Assembly (NCBI GenBank): GCA_910579055.1
Contig: CAJTSU010000188.1
Location: 1 to 6,303 of the forward strand
Source of the DNA: an uncultured Mailhella sp.
GTDB taxonomy: Bacteria; Desulfobacterota; Desulfovibrionia; Desulfovibrionales; Desulfovibrionaceae
Length of the DNA stretch: 6,303 nucleotides
Reading direction: 5' to 3'
Made by a program: the position numbers and the translations under genes. The notes below the pieces were generated by a model. It was not told the DNA's origin. It did not search any database and saw only the letters and a list, made by a program, of their open reading frames with translations. The stretch's first letter is position 1. Each line of letters starts with the position of its first letter. Shown piece after piece: positions 1 to 4,837 of the stretch.

Positions 1-309
1 GGAGCGCTTCTGGTGCGGCAGTATGCGTGGTGGGGGATGAACGAAAACGTCAAGCTGCTGATCGAATACCGCGAACCGCTGCCTGCGGACGTGTTGTTGC
101 CTCTGGCCGATGATCCCGCTTCCCGCAGTGCTTTCGAGCGGCGGGCCGATGCGGCGTTTACCCTGTTGCGCAAGGGCAAAAGCGATTCTTTCCCCGACGC
201 CATCACCAGGCCGGCAAGAGAGGAAAACAGGGAACTGAAGCGCCGTCGGATCGCAGATATTCTGGGAGAAGTCATCGAGCCGGAAGTGCTTCGCCTGCGT
301 TGTGATTAG
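1..309 (+). CDS. 3' end of an unrecognised protein-coding gene (partial)
   Basis: The frame is open from the first base (reading GALLVRQYAWWG) to a TAG stop at 307-309, giving at least 102 codons; the true start lies upstream of the window. The GTG at position 13 is simply an internal codon as far as can be seen. The visible part is soluble and mixed in charge, with no membrane segment. It ends in a strongly basic/acidic, probably helical stretch (EENRELKRRRIADILGEVIE). No cysteine or metal motif stands out; the only Cys is the next-to-last residue. I do not recognise the family and assign no function. The stop codon lies inside the first repeat element (306-407), so the exact C-terminus may have been set by that element. 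Codon use is like that of the neighbours, which supports real coding. Confidence 0.7.
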   Translation, partial: GALLVRQYAWWGMNENVKLLIEYREPLPADVLLPLADDPASRSAFERRADAAFTLLRKGKSDSFPDAITRPAREENRELKRRRIADILGEVIEPEVLRLRCD

Positions 310-407
310 AGTATTTTGTCATTGAAATGCTCTCGATGCCCGTACGCCTCGCTACGCTCGCGCCTCCGGCGGTCAAGGATAATTTCAACACAATTCTACA
401 ACAGAGC
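306..407 (+). repeat. Intergenic repeat element, copy 1 (short form)
   Basis: This is the shorter of two related elements in the window. Its left end (306-327, starting TTAGAG) matches 1701-1722 at 18 of 22 positions. Its right end (375-407, starting AAGGATAATTTC) matches 1883-1915 at 32 of 33. The interior (328-374) is GC-rich and not clearly shared with copy 2. The two ends partly mirror each other: TTGTCATTGAAAT (316-328) resembles the reverse complement of 378-393 (TTGTGTTGAAATTATC). The left end also forms an 8-bp hairpin with one G-T pair (309-316 with 325-332). This looks like a small non-autonomous or MITE-like intergenic element. It overlaps the stop codon of the upstream gene. Confidence 0.7.
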
Positions 408-423
408 GTGGATAAACTTTTGC

Positions 424-452
424 TTGACTTTATTTATGCCTCCTCATAAGAA
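424..452 (+). promoter_or_regulatory. Candidate promoter for rpsF-rpsR-rplI
   Basis: TTGACT (424-429) is a 5-of-6 match to a sigma-70 -35 box. It is followed by CATAAG (445-450, 15-nt spacer) or the overlapping TAAGAA (447-452, 17-nt spacer) as a weak -10. It is the only reasonable promoter seen in the gap before rpsF and would give a leader of about 60 nt. The -35 lies just downstream of repeat copy 1, at the same distance as TTGACA after copy 2. The -10 match is poor, so confidence is moderate. Confidence 0.4.
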
Positions 453-463
453 TTCCAATTCTG

Positions 464-514
464 CCTTGCTCGCCGCTCTTTGGTATTGGCGGCGGGCCTT
501 AGACCGCAAGGAGG
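464..514 (+). promoter_or_regulatory. Putative S6:S18-binding autoregulatory leader of rpsF
   Basis: The leader folds into a 9-bp GC-rich stem (468-476 with 489-497, one G-U pair, 12-nt loop). It is enclosed by an outer CCTT/AAGG stem (464-467 with 508-511). The 3' side has a roughly 10-nt bulge (498-507) containing ACCG, immediately before the Shine-Dalgarno AAGGAGG (508-514). The known S6:S18 leader motif is a stem with a 3' bulge carrying a conserved CCG, mimicking the S6/S18 site of 16S rRNA and found upstream of rpsF. The outer stem would occlude part of the ribosome-binding site, so binding of the S6-S18 complex could repress translation of the operon. The fold was judged by eye, not computed. 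Confidence 0.5.
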
Positions 515-520
515 ATTCCA

Positions 521-835
521 ATGCGCAAAATGGAAACGTTGCTGCTCCTTTCCCCGGAGCTGTCCGTGGAAGAGCGCGAAGCCGTCCTGACCAACCTCGG
601 TGAAGTCATTGCCCGTGAAAACGGCACGATGATCGAAGTTGACCAGTGGGGCATGCGCGATCTCGCCTATCCCGTCCGCAAACAGATGCGCGGTTTTTAT
701 GTGCGTCTGGTATACGGCGCTCCGTCTCAGCTTGTGGCTGAACTGGAACGTATCATCCGTATCACCGACGGTATTTTCAAGTTCATCACCGTGCGCCTGG
801 CTGACAGTCTGGACGCCGAGAAGGAGGTCGCGTAA
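521..835 (+). CDS. rpsF: 30S ribosomal protein S6
   Basis: This 104-residue protein is the usual length for bacterial S6, a small-subunit platform protein that binds 16S rRNA together with S18. The N-terminus RKMETLLLLSPE matches the family's first beta strand. The segment WGMRDLAYPVRKQMRGFYVRLVY (about residues 43-65) is the conserved basic core of S6, and RITDGIFKFITVRL matches the last strand. The start at 521 has a very strong AAGGAGG six bases upstream. Its TAA overlaps the ATG of rpsR by one base, and a second AAGGAGG (821-827) inside the 3' end serves rpsR. It is the first gene of the rpsF-rpsR-rplI operon and probably under feedback control by S6:S18 through the folded leader at 464-514. 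Identification is from family motifs and gene order. Confidence 0.97.
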   Translation: MRKMETLLLLSPELSVEEREAVLTNLGEVIARENGTMIEVDQWGMRDLAYPVRKQMRGFYVRLVYGAPSQLVAELERIIRITDGIFKFITVRLADSLDAEKEVA

Positions 836-1098
836 TGGCTTTCCGCAAAAAGTTTGCTCCCCGTCGCAAGTTCTGCCGCTTCTGTGCCGACAAGGACCTC
901 CCTCTGGATTACAAGCGTCCTGACATTCTGCGCGACTTCATCACCGAGCGCGGCAAGATTGTAGCCCGCCGTATCACCGGCCTGTGCGCCAAGCATCAGC
1001 GCCGGCTCACTACCGAAATCAAGCGTGCCCGTCAGATGGCCCTGCTGTTCTACACCACGGCGCATTCCAGCGACGTGAAGAAAAAGACCACCATCTAA
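835..1098 (+). CDS. rpsR: 30S ribosomal protein S18, zinc-ribbon (C+) type
   Basis: This 87-residue basic protein is S18, partner of S6 on the platform of the small subunit. The family signature runs from about residue 24 (LDYKRPDILRDFI) through GKIVARRITGLCAKHQRRL to the RARQMALLFY helix. Cysteines 14 and 17 (CRFC) with Cys51 and His54 (CAKH) form a likely Zn-binding set. Many S18 proteins have lost these residues, so this is the metal-containing C+ version. The ATG at 835 shares its A with the rpsF stop codon and has AAGGAGG seven bases upstream, which indicates tight translational coupling and the equal synthesis expected of S6 and S18. The tail after residue 78 is lysine-rich. rplI follows after 18 bases. 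Confidence 0.97.
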   Translation: MAFRKKFAPRRKFCRFCADKDLPLDYKRPDILRDFITERGKIVARRITGLCAKHQRRLTTEIKRARQMALLFYTTAHSSDVKKKTTI

Positions 1099-1116
1099 GC
1101 GGCAAGGAGAACCGAT

Positions 1117-1641
1117 ATGAAAATTATTCTTCGTGCCGACGTGGAAAATCTTGGCCATCTGGGCGACGTGGTTTCCGTAAAGCCCGGTTACGGCCGCAAT
1201 TACCTGCTGCCGCAGGGCCTCGCCATGCTGGCCACTCCGGCTAACCTGAAGGTCTTCGAGCTTGAGCGCAAGAAGCTTCAGGCCCGTATGGACGCTTTGC
1301 GTTCCGAGGCCAGTGAACATGCCTCCAAGCTGGAAGGCCTGGTACTGATCATCACCATGCGCGTGGGTGAAAACGACAAGCTTTACGGCTCTGTCACTTC
1401 CAGCATCATTGGGGATGCTCTGGCCGAACAGGGCGTGGATATCGACCGCCGCCGCATTTTGCTCGACGCCCCTATCCGTACTTTGGGCGAACACACCGTG
1501 CGCGCCCGCCTGCATGCGGACGTAGTGCCTTCCTTCACCGTGAAGGTTGTTTCTGAAGAAAAGCGCAACGGTGAAGAAGTTGCGGCGGAAAGCGTGGTGG
1601 AAGAAACCGTGGCCGAAAGCGCGGAAACTCCCGCCGAATAA
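1117..1641 (+). CDS. rplI: 50S ribosomal protein L9 with an acidic C-terminal tail
   Basis: L9 binds 23S rRNA near the L1 stalk and spans the subunit surface. The N-domain signature is intact: ENLGHLGDVVSVKPGYGRNYLLPQGLA at residues 10-36. Next comes the long connecting helix (about 43-72) and the C-domain, with KLYGSVTSSIIGDAL at 88-102 and GEHTVRARLHADV at 124-136. The family usually ends near residue 148-150. Here about 25 further residues, rich in Glu, Ala and Val (EEVAAESVVEETVAESAETP), form a low-complexity acidic tail that is probably disordered. AAGGAG lies seven bases before the ATG. This is the last gene of the operon; an intrinsic terminator starts 22 bases after the stop. Confidence 0.97.
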   Translation: MKIILRADVENLGHLGDVVSVKPGYGRNYLLPQGLAMLATPANLKVFELERKKLQARMDALRSEASEHASKLEGLVLIITMRVGENDKLYGSVTSSIIGDALAEQGVDIDRRRILLDAPIRTLGEHTVRARLHADVVPSFTVKVVSEEKRNGEEVAAESVVEETVAESAETPAE

Positions 1642-1663
1642 GCCTTCTGTTTCAAGCTTTTTC

Positions 1664-1696
1664 AAGGGCCGTCTTCTCTGCGAAGACGGCCCTTTT
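1664..1696 (+). terminator. Intrinsic terminator of the rpsF-rpsR-rplI operon
   Basis: A perfect 13-bp stem (AAGGGCCGTCTTC at 1664-1676 with its complement at 1682-1694) closes a 5-nt loop and runs into TTTT at 1693-1696. It lies 22 bases after the rplI stop. It should separate the ribosomal operon from dnaB. On the minus strand the stem is followed by only a short, mixed T-rich stretch, so action in both directions is uncertain. Confidence 0.93.
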
Positions 1697-1700
1697 AGTC

Positions 1701-1816
1701 TTAGAGCGTTTTGCGATTGAAAGTATCTGCCAGCCGTGCGCTTGTTTCCTCATCGAGACGTGCCCGCAGATCGCGTAACAGAGGGGAATCCTGAAGTATT
1801 GTTCAACTATGTTCAT
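1701..1816 (-). pseudogene. Possible remnant of a 38-codon gene with one frameshift
   Basis: On the minus strand an ATG at 1816-1814 has AAAGGAG (1830-1824) seven bases upstream, as good a ribosome site as those of the real genes. The intact frame gives 54 residues (stop at 1654-1652) that run through the terminator hairpin and look unlike a protein. If one A is added near position 1802, the frame becomes MNIVE followed by TILQDSPLLRDLRARL, then DEETSARLADTFNRKTL and a stop at 1703-1701. That peptide is amphipathic, helix-like and uses codons typical of the neighbours. I read it as a decayed or mis-sequenced small gene carried by the repeat element. I do not recognise the product. Chance remains a real alternative at this length. 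Confidence 0.3.
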
Positions 1817-1828
1817 GAAAAATCTCCT

Positions 1829-1903
1829 TTACGCTTGCGGCGGCTGAGTCTGCCGGAAACGCTCGCATCCTGCAAGAAGAATAAGGATAATTTCAACACA
1901 ATT
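1829..1903 (-). pseudogene. Possible tail of a small lipoprotein gene, 5' end missing
   Basis: This minus-strand frame ends ILLAGCERFRQTQPPQA and a TAA at 1831-1829. LAGC preceded by a hydrophobic run matches a bacterial lipobox, with the Cys codon at 1867-1865. The stop codon is fused to the ribosome site of the next frame (TAAAGGAG), an arrangement typical of real operons. The hydrophobic part begins just where the conserved right end of the repeat stops, and no ATG, GTG or TTG start precedes it in frame before a TAG at 1906-1904, so it would be truncated. A tiny proline-containing lipoprotein recalls phage outer-membrane spanins (Rz1 type), but only about 12 residues follow the Cys, so this is a guess. 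Confidence 0.22.
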
Positions 1904-1931
1904 CTACAACAAAGCCTCGGAGAAAAATGGA

Positions 1932-1962
1932 TTGACAAGAGCGCGTCCCCAATGAAATCCTT
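1932..1962 (+). promoter_or_regulatory. TTGACA box upstream of dnaB (weak promoter candidate)
   Basis: TTGACA (1932-1937) is a perfect -35 hexamer, but the sequence 16-18 bases later (around 1954-1961) is a poor -10. The block TTGACAAGA, 11 bases, ATGAAATCCTT recurs inverted at 3666-3696, so the box may belong to a repeat rather than being a functional promoter. dnaB lies behind a strong terminator and therefore needs a promoter somewhere in this gap. Confidence 0.3.
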
Positions 1963-1999
1963 GGAATGTACGGGTATGTTGTGATTATGGAGGAAGTTC

Positions 2000-3457
2000 A
2001 TGCGTAAGGAAGAAGATTCTCCCCGCAATTTTCATCGGCCCGGCGCTTCTGGCCGCACGGGGCAGGCGGGTTCAAACGCCGACGCAGCTGATCGCGCCCG
2101 TGAAGATCTTTTGCGCCGTGTGCCGCCGCACAGTGTGGAAGCCGAGCAGGCCGTACTCAGCGGGGTTTTTCTGCGCCCGGACTTGCTGCACGAAATTATC
2201 GACGAGGTTTCGGATACCGATTTTTACCTGCCTGCCCATCGCATGATTTTTTCGGCCTTCAAGGCCCTGTATGCCAAGGGCGTATCTGTGGATCAGGTGA
2301 CGGTATTCGACTGGCTACGCGATCATGATCAGCTTGAAGCTGTGGGGGGTGCGGTCTATCTGGCGGAACTTTCCCGCGCCGTGGTCAGTGGGGCCAACGC
2401 CACGCACTGGGCCAAGATTGTGCGGGATAAGGCCATGCAGCGCGCGCTCATTGACGCCTCGGCGGAAATTATCGGCAACTGCTATGACGCGGCCAAAGAT
2501 GTTGCCTTGTTGCTGGACGAATCGGAAAAGGCCATTTTCTCCATTTCCGAGCGGGCGAACAGCAAAACATTCGCCAGTAGTGAAGAGCTGGTGCAGACGG
2601 TATTTGACAACCTTACCGCCCGCTATAACAACAAGGGCATGACCAACGGCATTACTACCGGCTATTTTCAGCTGGACAAAATCACGGCCGGAGGCTTTCA
2701 GCCTTCCGACCTGATCATTCTTGCCGCCCGCCCCTCCATGGGCAAAACCGCTTTTGCGTTGAACCTCGCCATGCGCGCGGCTATGCAGGGAGGAGCCACG
2801 GTAGCCGTATTTTCTCTGGAAATGAGCAAGGAATCCCTCATGGATCGTATGCTCTGCGCCTGGGGTAGGGTGGACATGGGGCGCGTACGCCGGGCCGAGT
2901 TTCTGGATGACACCGATTGGAAAAAACTGGCCGACGCGGCGGATGATCTCAGCCGCGCCAAAATTTTTATTGACGATACCGCGGGCCTGACACCTCTGGC
3001 CCTGCGCGCCCGTTGTCGCCGCCTCAAGGCTGAACATGGGCTGGACCTGGTCATGGTGGACTACCTTCAGCTCATGCACTCCTCGCGGAACGAATCGCGC
3101 GAATTGGAAATTTCCGACATTTCGCGCAATCTCAAGGCTCTGGCCAAGGAAATGAAAGTGCCGGTTCTCGCGCTTTCTCAGCTCAACCGTAAAGTGGAAG
3201 AGCGTACGGACAAGCGCCCTGTGCTGTCTGACTTGCGCGAATCCGGGGCCATTGAACAGGATGCAGACCTCATCATGTTCATTCACCGTGAAGACCAGTA
3301 TAACAAGAAGGGTGACAAACCCAAAACCGGCATTGCGGAAATTATTCTCGGCAAGCACCGCAACGGCCCCACGGGCACGGTGGAGCTGGCCTATCGCTCG
3401 CAATATACGGCCTTTGACGATCTTGAGGCGTCATATACGCCGCCTTCAGAAGGGTAA
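2000..3457 (+). CDS. dnaB: Replicative DNA helicase DnaB
   Basis: DnaB is the hexameric 5'-3' helicase that unwinds DNA at the replication fork using ATP. At 485 residues it is slightly longer than the E. coli protein because of a polar N-terminal extension of about 38 residues. The N-domain begins RVPPHSVEAEQAVLSGVF (40-57). The RecA-like domain has Walker A ARPSMGKT (243-250, Lys249), the catalytic Glu in FSLEMS (Glu274) and Walker B LVMVDYLQLM (350-359, Asp354). It also has the sensor LSQLNRKVEER (392-402), SGAIEQDAD (415-423) and the DNA-binding GKHRNGPTG motif (451-459). No intein interrupts these motifs. The ATG at 2000 has GGAGG six bases upstream. It stands as its own unit between the rplI terminator and a long non-coding gap. 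Confidence 0.98.
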   Translation: MRKEEDSPRNFHRPGASGRTGQAGSNADAADRAREDLLRRVPPHSVEAEQAVLSGVFLRPDLLHEIIDEVSDTDFYLPAHRMIFSAFKALYAKGVSVDQVTVFDWLRDHDQLEAVGGAVYLAELSRAVVSGANATHWAKIVRDKAMQRALIDASAEIIGNCYDAAKDVALLLDESEKAIFSISERANSKTFASSEELVQTVFDNLTARYNNKGMTNGITTGYFQLDKITAGGFQPSDLIILAARPSMGKTAFALNLAMRAAMQGGATVAVFSLEMSKESLMDRMLCAWGRVDMGRVRRAEFLDDTDWKKLADAADDLSRAKIFIDDTAGLTPLALRARCRRLKAEHGLDLVMVDYLQLMHSSRNESRELEISDISRNLKALAKEMKVPVLALSQLNRKVEERTDKRPVLSDLRESGAIEQDADLIMFIHREDQYNKKGDKPKTGIAEIILGKHRNGPTGTVELAYRSQYTAFDDLEASYTPPSEG

Positions 3458-3584
3458 AGATTTTCCGCCTCTCTTTTCCGTTTATCTATCCTTGCACGCT
3501 CCGGGGACCCGTCGGTGGGCGGCGCCGCGCATGAAGTGCGGCTGCCGCGGAATGACGGGGCGTTGCAATGTTTCAATCCACAGT

Positions 3585-3628
3585 CGCCCCATCCGTCGAC
3601 TGACTCCGCGGCCGACGGATAGGGGGCG
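3585..3628. repeat. 14-bp inverted repeat with a 2-nt bulge
   Basis: CGCCCCATCCGTCG (3585-3598) pairs with CGACGGAT (3613-3620) and GGGGCG (3623-3628), leaving AG (3621-3622) bulged and a 14-nt loop. It has no T-run on either side, so it is not a standard terminator. It is probably part of an intergenic repeat or a folded RNA segment in the dnaB-nifU gap. Confidence 0.65.
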
Positions 3629-3642
3629 TGCGGATTGCCCCG

Positions 3643-3723
3643 CCCTGAAGGGAGGGGGTACGGAAAAGGATTTCATCGGCTTCGCCGTCTTGTCAACTAC
3701 TCGTTTCCCCCTCAAGGGGGAGG
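3643..3723 (-). repeat. Intergenic repeat block containing the third, inverted repeat copy
   Basis: Read on the minus strand, 3696-3666 is TTGACAAGA, 11 bases, ATGAAATCCTT. The spacing and outer sequence are the same as at 1932-1962, with 25 of 31 positions identical. The block is bounded by two short palindromes, CCCTGAAGGG (3643-3652) and CCCCCTCAAGGGGG (3707-3720). GAGGGGG (3652-3658) can also pair with CCCCCTC (3707-3713). A small CGGC-TTC-GCCG hairpin (3677-3687) lies in the centre. It looks like a mobile or amplified intergenic unit with no coding capacity. Confidence 0.55.
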
Positions 3724-3883
3724 TCTCAAACCACAAAGGAATTTTTGATGAAGCCTCGCACTCTGTGCGATTCCGGCGACTCTGTGGAACATTACACCTA
3801 GACAACAGACGGGAAGTGATTAATTTTGTTTCCTGATGTTTCCGGCTTTCCGTTTTGGGAGAGGGAGTTCGCGCGGTACGGTT

Positions 3884-3899
3884 CTGCCTGCGCAGGCAG
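3884..3899. promoter_or_regulatory. 16-bp perfect palindrome upstream of nifU
   Basis: CTGCCTGCGCAGGCAG is perfectly self-complementary and starts 108 bases before the nifU ATG. It could be a binding site for a dimeric regulator of the Fe-S assembly operon or a short hairpin in its leader. It does not resemble the IscR site as I know it, so no regulator is proposed. Confidence 0.35.
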
Positions 3900-3977
3900 C
3901 CTGTGAGCCGGATCGATTGTGTATTGAACCATGCGGGATTTTTCGCGATGTGCCGGGCCGGATTCGTTTTTACATGT

Positions 3978-3982
3978 GGGAG
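3978..3982 (+). promoter_or_regulatory. Ribosome-binding site that fixes the nifU start
   Basis: GGGAG lies nine bases before the ATG at 3992. In-frame alternatives at 3974 and 3836 have no comparable site. Translation from 3992 begins MWDYTDKV, the canonical NifU/IscU N-terminus, so the upstream starts are rejected. Confidence 0.75.
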
Positions 3983-3991
3983 ACACCAGTT

Positions 3992-4837
3992 ATGTGGGAT
4001 TATACCGACAAAGTTCAGGAACATTTTCTGCATCCCCGCAATGTAGGGGAACTTCCCGGAGCCAATGCGGTCGGCGAGGTGGGCAGTCTTGCCTGCGGCG
4101 ACGCGCTTAAGCTTTTTTTGAAAATCAGCCCGGACGGCATCATTGAAGATGCTTCTTTTCAGACCTTCGGTTGCGCCAGCGCCATTGCGTCCAGTTCGGC
4201 TCTGACCGAACTCATCAAGGGCAAAAGCGTTGAAGAAGCCGCGAAGATCACGAATAAGGACATTGCGGCCTATCTTGGCGGATTGCCCAAAGAAAAGATG
4301 CATTGCTCCGTCATGGGCGAAGAGGCTCTTGAAGCTGCTATCCGTAATTGGAAGGGGTTGCCGCCCAAGGAGCAGGAAGAGGAAGGCAAGCTTGTCTGCA
4401 AGTGTTTCGGCGTGACCGATACGCAGATTCGCAAGGCCATTCGGGAAAATGGTCTGACCACCGTGGATGAGGTGACGAATTTCACCAAGGCGGGCGGGGC
4501 CTGCGGTGACTGCCGCGAACAGATTCAGGATATTCTGGATGCAGAGCGCGGAACGGCGAAAACCTTTACGGAGATCAAGCCCGTTACCAGACCCATGAGC
4601 AATATCCAGCGTATGCAAAAAGTCATGCATGTGCTGGATGAAGATATCCGCCCGCGCCTCGCGCAGGACGGCGGAGATATTGAACTGGTGGATATGGAGG
4701 GAACCAGGGTTGTGGTCGCCATGCGCGGAGCCTGCTCCAGTTGCCGGGCCAGCCAGTTGACGATTAAAGATCTGGTGGAAAAGACCCTGCGCGAGCAGGT
4801 GGACCCCGCCATTACCGTGGTGGAGGCGCAATCATGA
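3992..4837 (+). CDS. nifU: NifU-type Fe-S cluster assembly scaffold
   Basis: This 281-residue cytoplasmic scaffold has the full three-domain NifU plan. The IscU-like domain (about 1-125) starts MWDYTDKVQEHFLHPRNVG and keeps the three cluster ligands Cys35, Cys61 and Cys105 and Asp37. A central [2Fe-2S] domain related to BFD has Cys136, Cys138, Cys171 and Cys174 (CKC and CGDC). The C-terminal Nfu domain (about 204-281) has the CSSC pair, Cys248 and Cys251. All key residues are present at nearly the positions known from Azotobacter NifU. Sulfur from the adjacent NifS is assembled with iron here and passed to apo-proteins. No nitrogenase gene is in view, so a general Fe-S role is more likely than a nitrogen-fixation one. 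The last four bases overlap nifS (ATGA). Confidence 0.95.
   Translation: MWDYTDKVQEHFLHPRNVGELPGANAVGEVGSLACGDALKLFLKISPDGIIEDASFQTFGCASAIASSSALTELIKGKSVEEAAKITNKDIAAYLGGLPKEKMHCSVMGEEALEAAIRNWKGLPPKEQEEEGKLVCKCFGVTDTQIRKAIRENGLTTVDEVTNFTKAGGACGDCREQIQDILDAERGTAKTFTEIKPVTRPMSNIQRMQKVMHVLDEDIRPRLAQDGGDIELVDMEGTRVVVAMRGACSSCRASQLTIKDLVEKTLREQVDPAITVVEAQS

Larger units (their letters stand above)
1701..1915 (+). repeat. Intergenic repeat element, copy 2 (long form)
   Basis: This copy has the same two conserved ends as 306-407: the left end at 1701-1722 and the right end at 1883-1915. They enclose a 160-bp interior against 47 bp in copy 1. The ends are imperfect inverted repeats of each other: TTGCGATTGAAAGTATC (1711-1727) against the reverse complement of 1886-1901, TTGTGTTGAAATTATC, with three differences including one gap. 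The extra interior contains the possible minus-strand gene remnants listed separately. It lies immediately after the rplI terminator and ends 84 bases before dnaB. No transposase gene and no clear target-site duplication are visible. Confidence 0.7.
1642..1999. other. rplI-dnaB intergenic region (358 bases)
   Basis: This gap contains, in order, the rplI terminator, the long copy of the repeat element with possible minus-strand gene remnants, a TTGACA box and the dnaB ribosome-binding site. GGAGG at 1989-1993 lies six bases before the dnaB ATG. A plus-strand frame (1736-1984) crosses the gap, but it has no ribosome-binding site and consists largely of repeat, so I do not call it a gene. Confidence 0.8.
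3458..3991. other. dnaB-nifU intergenic region (534 bases) rich in hairpins
   Basis: No convincing gene lies here. Open frames cross it on both strands but lack ribosome sites and family motifs. It holds a GC-rich run (3500-3660) with several alternative stems, a strong 14-bp inverted repeat (3585-3628), a block bounded by CCCTGAAGGG and CCCCCTCAAGGGGG (3643-3723) that contains the inverted third repeat copy, a 5-bp hairpin CGCAC-TCT-GTGCG (3757-3769) and a 16-bp perfect palindrome (3884-3899). A possible nifU promoter is TAGACA (3799-3804), 16 bases, TAATTT (3821-3826), which is weak. No clear intrinsic terminator follows dnaB. Confidence 0.7.

Noticed and set aside
309..332. Hairpin at the end of the first gene as its terminator
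   Set aside because: The 8-bp stem overlaps the stop codon, is AT-rich with a G-T pair and has no T-run after it. It is better explained as the left end of the repeat.
1701..1915. Repeat copy 2 as an insertion sequence
   Set aside because: It is about 215 bp, with no transposase frame and no visible target duplication, so at most it is a non-autonomous element.
1736..1984. 82-codon plus-strand frame in the rplI-dnaB gap
   Set aside because: It has no Shine-Dalgarno site, begins inside the repeat element and passes through the repeat right end. Its tail resembles the frame at 3666-3696 only because both are the same repeat block.
3458..3836. Open frames on both strands across the dnaB-nifU gap
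   Set aside because: They run through hairpins and repeat blocks, lack starts with ribosome sites, and on the plus strand simply overlap the dnaB end in another frame.
3836..3991. Upstream in-frame starts for nifU at 3836 and 3974
   Set aside because: The added residues are unlike NifU, there is no good ribosome site before either ATG, and translation from 3992 gives the canonical MWDY start with GGGAG at a suitable distance.
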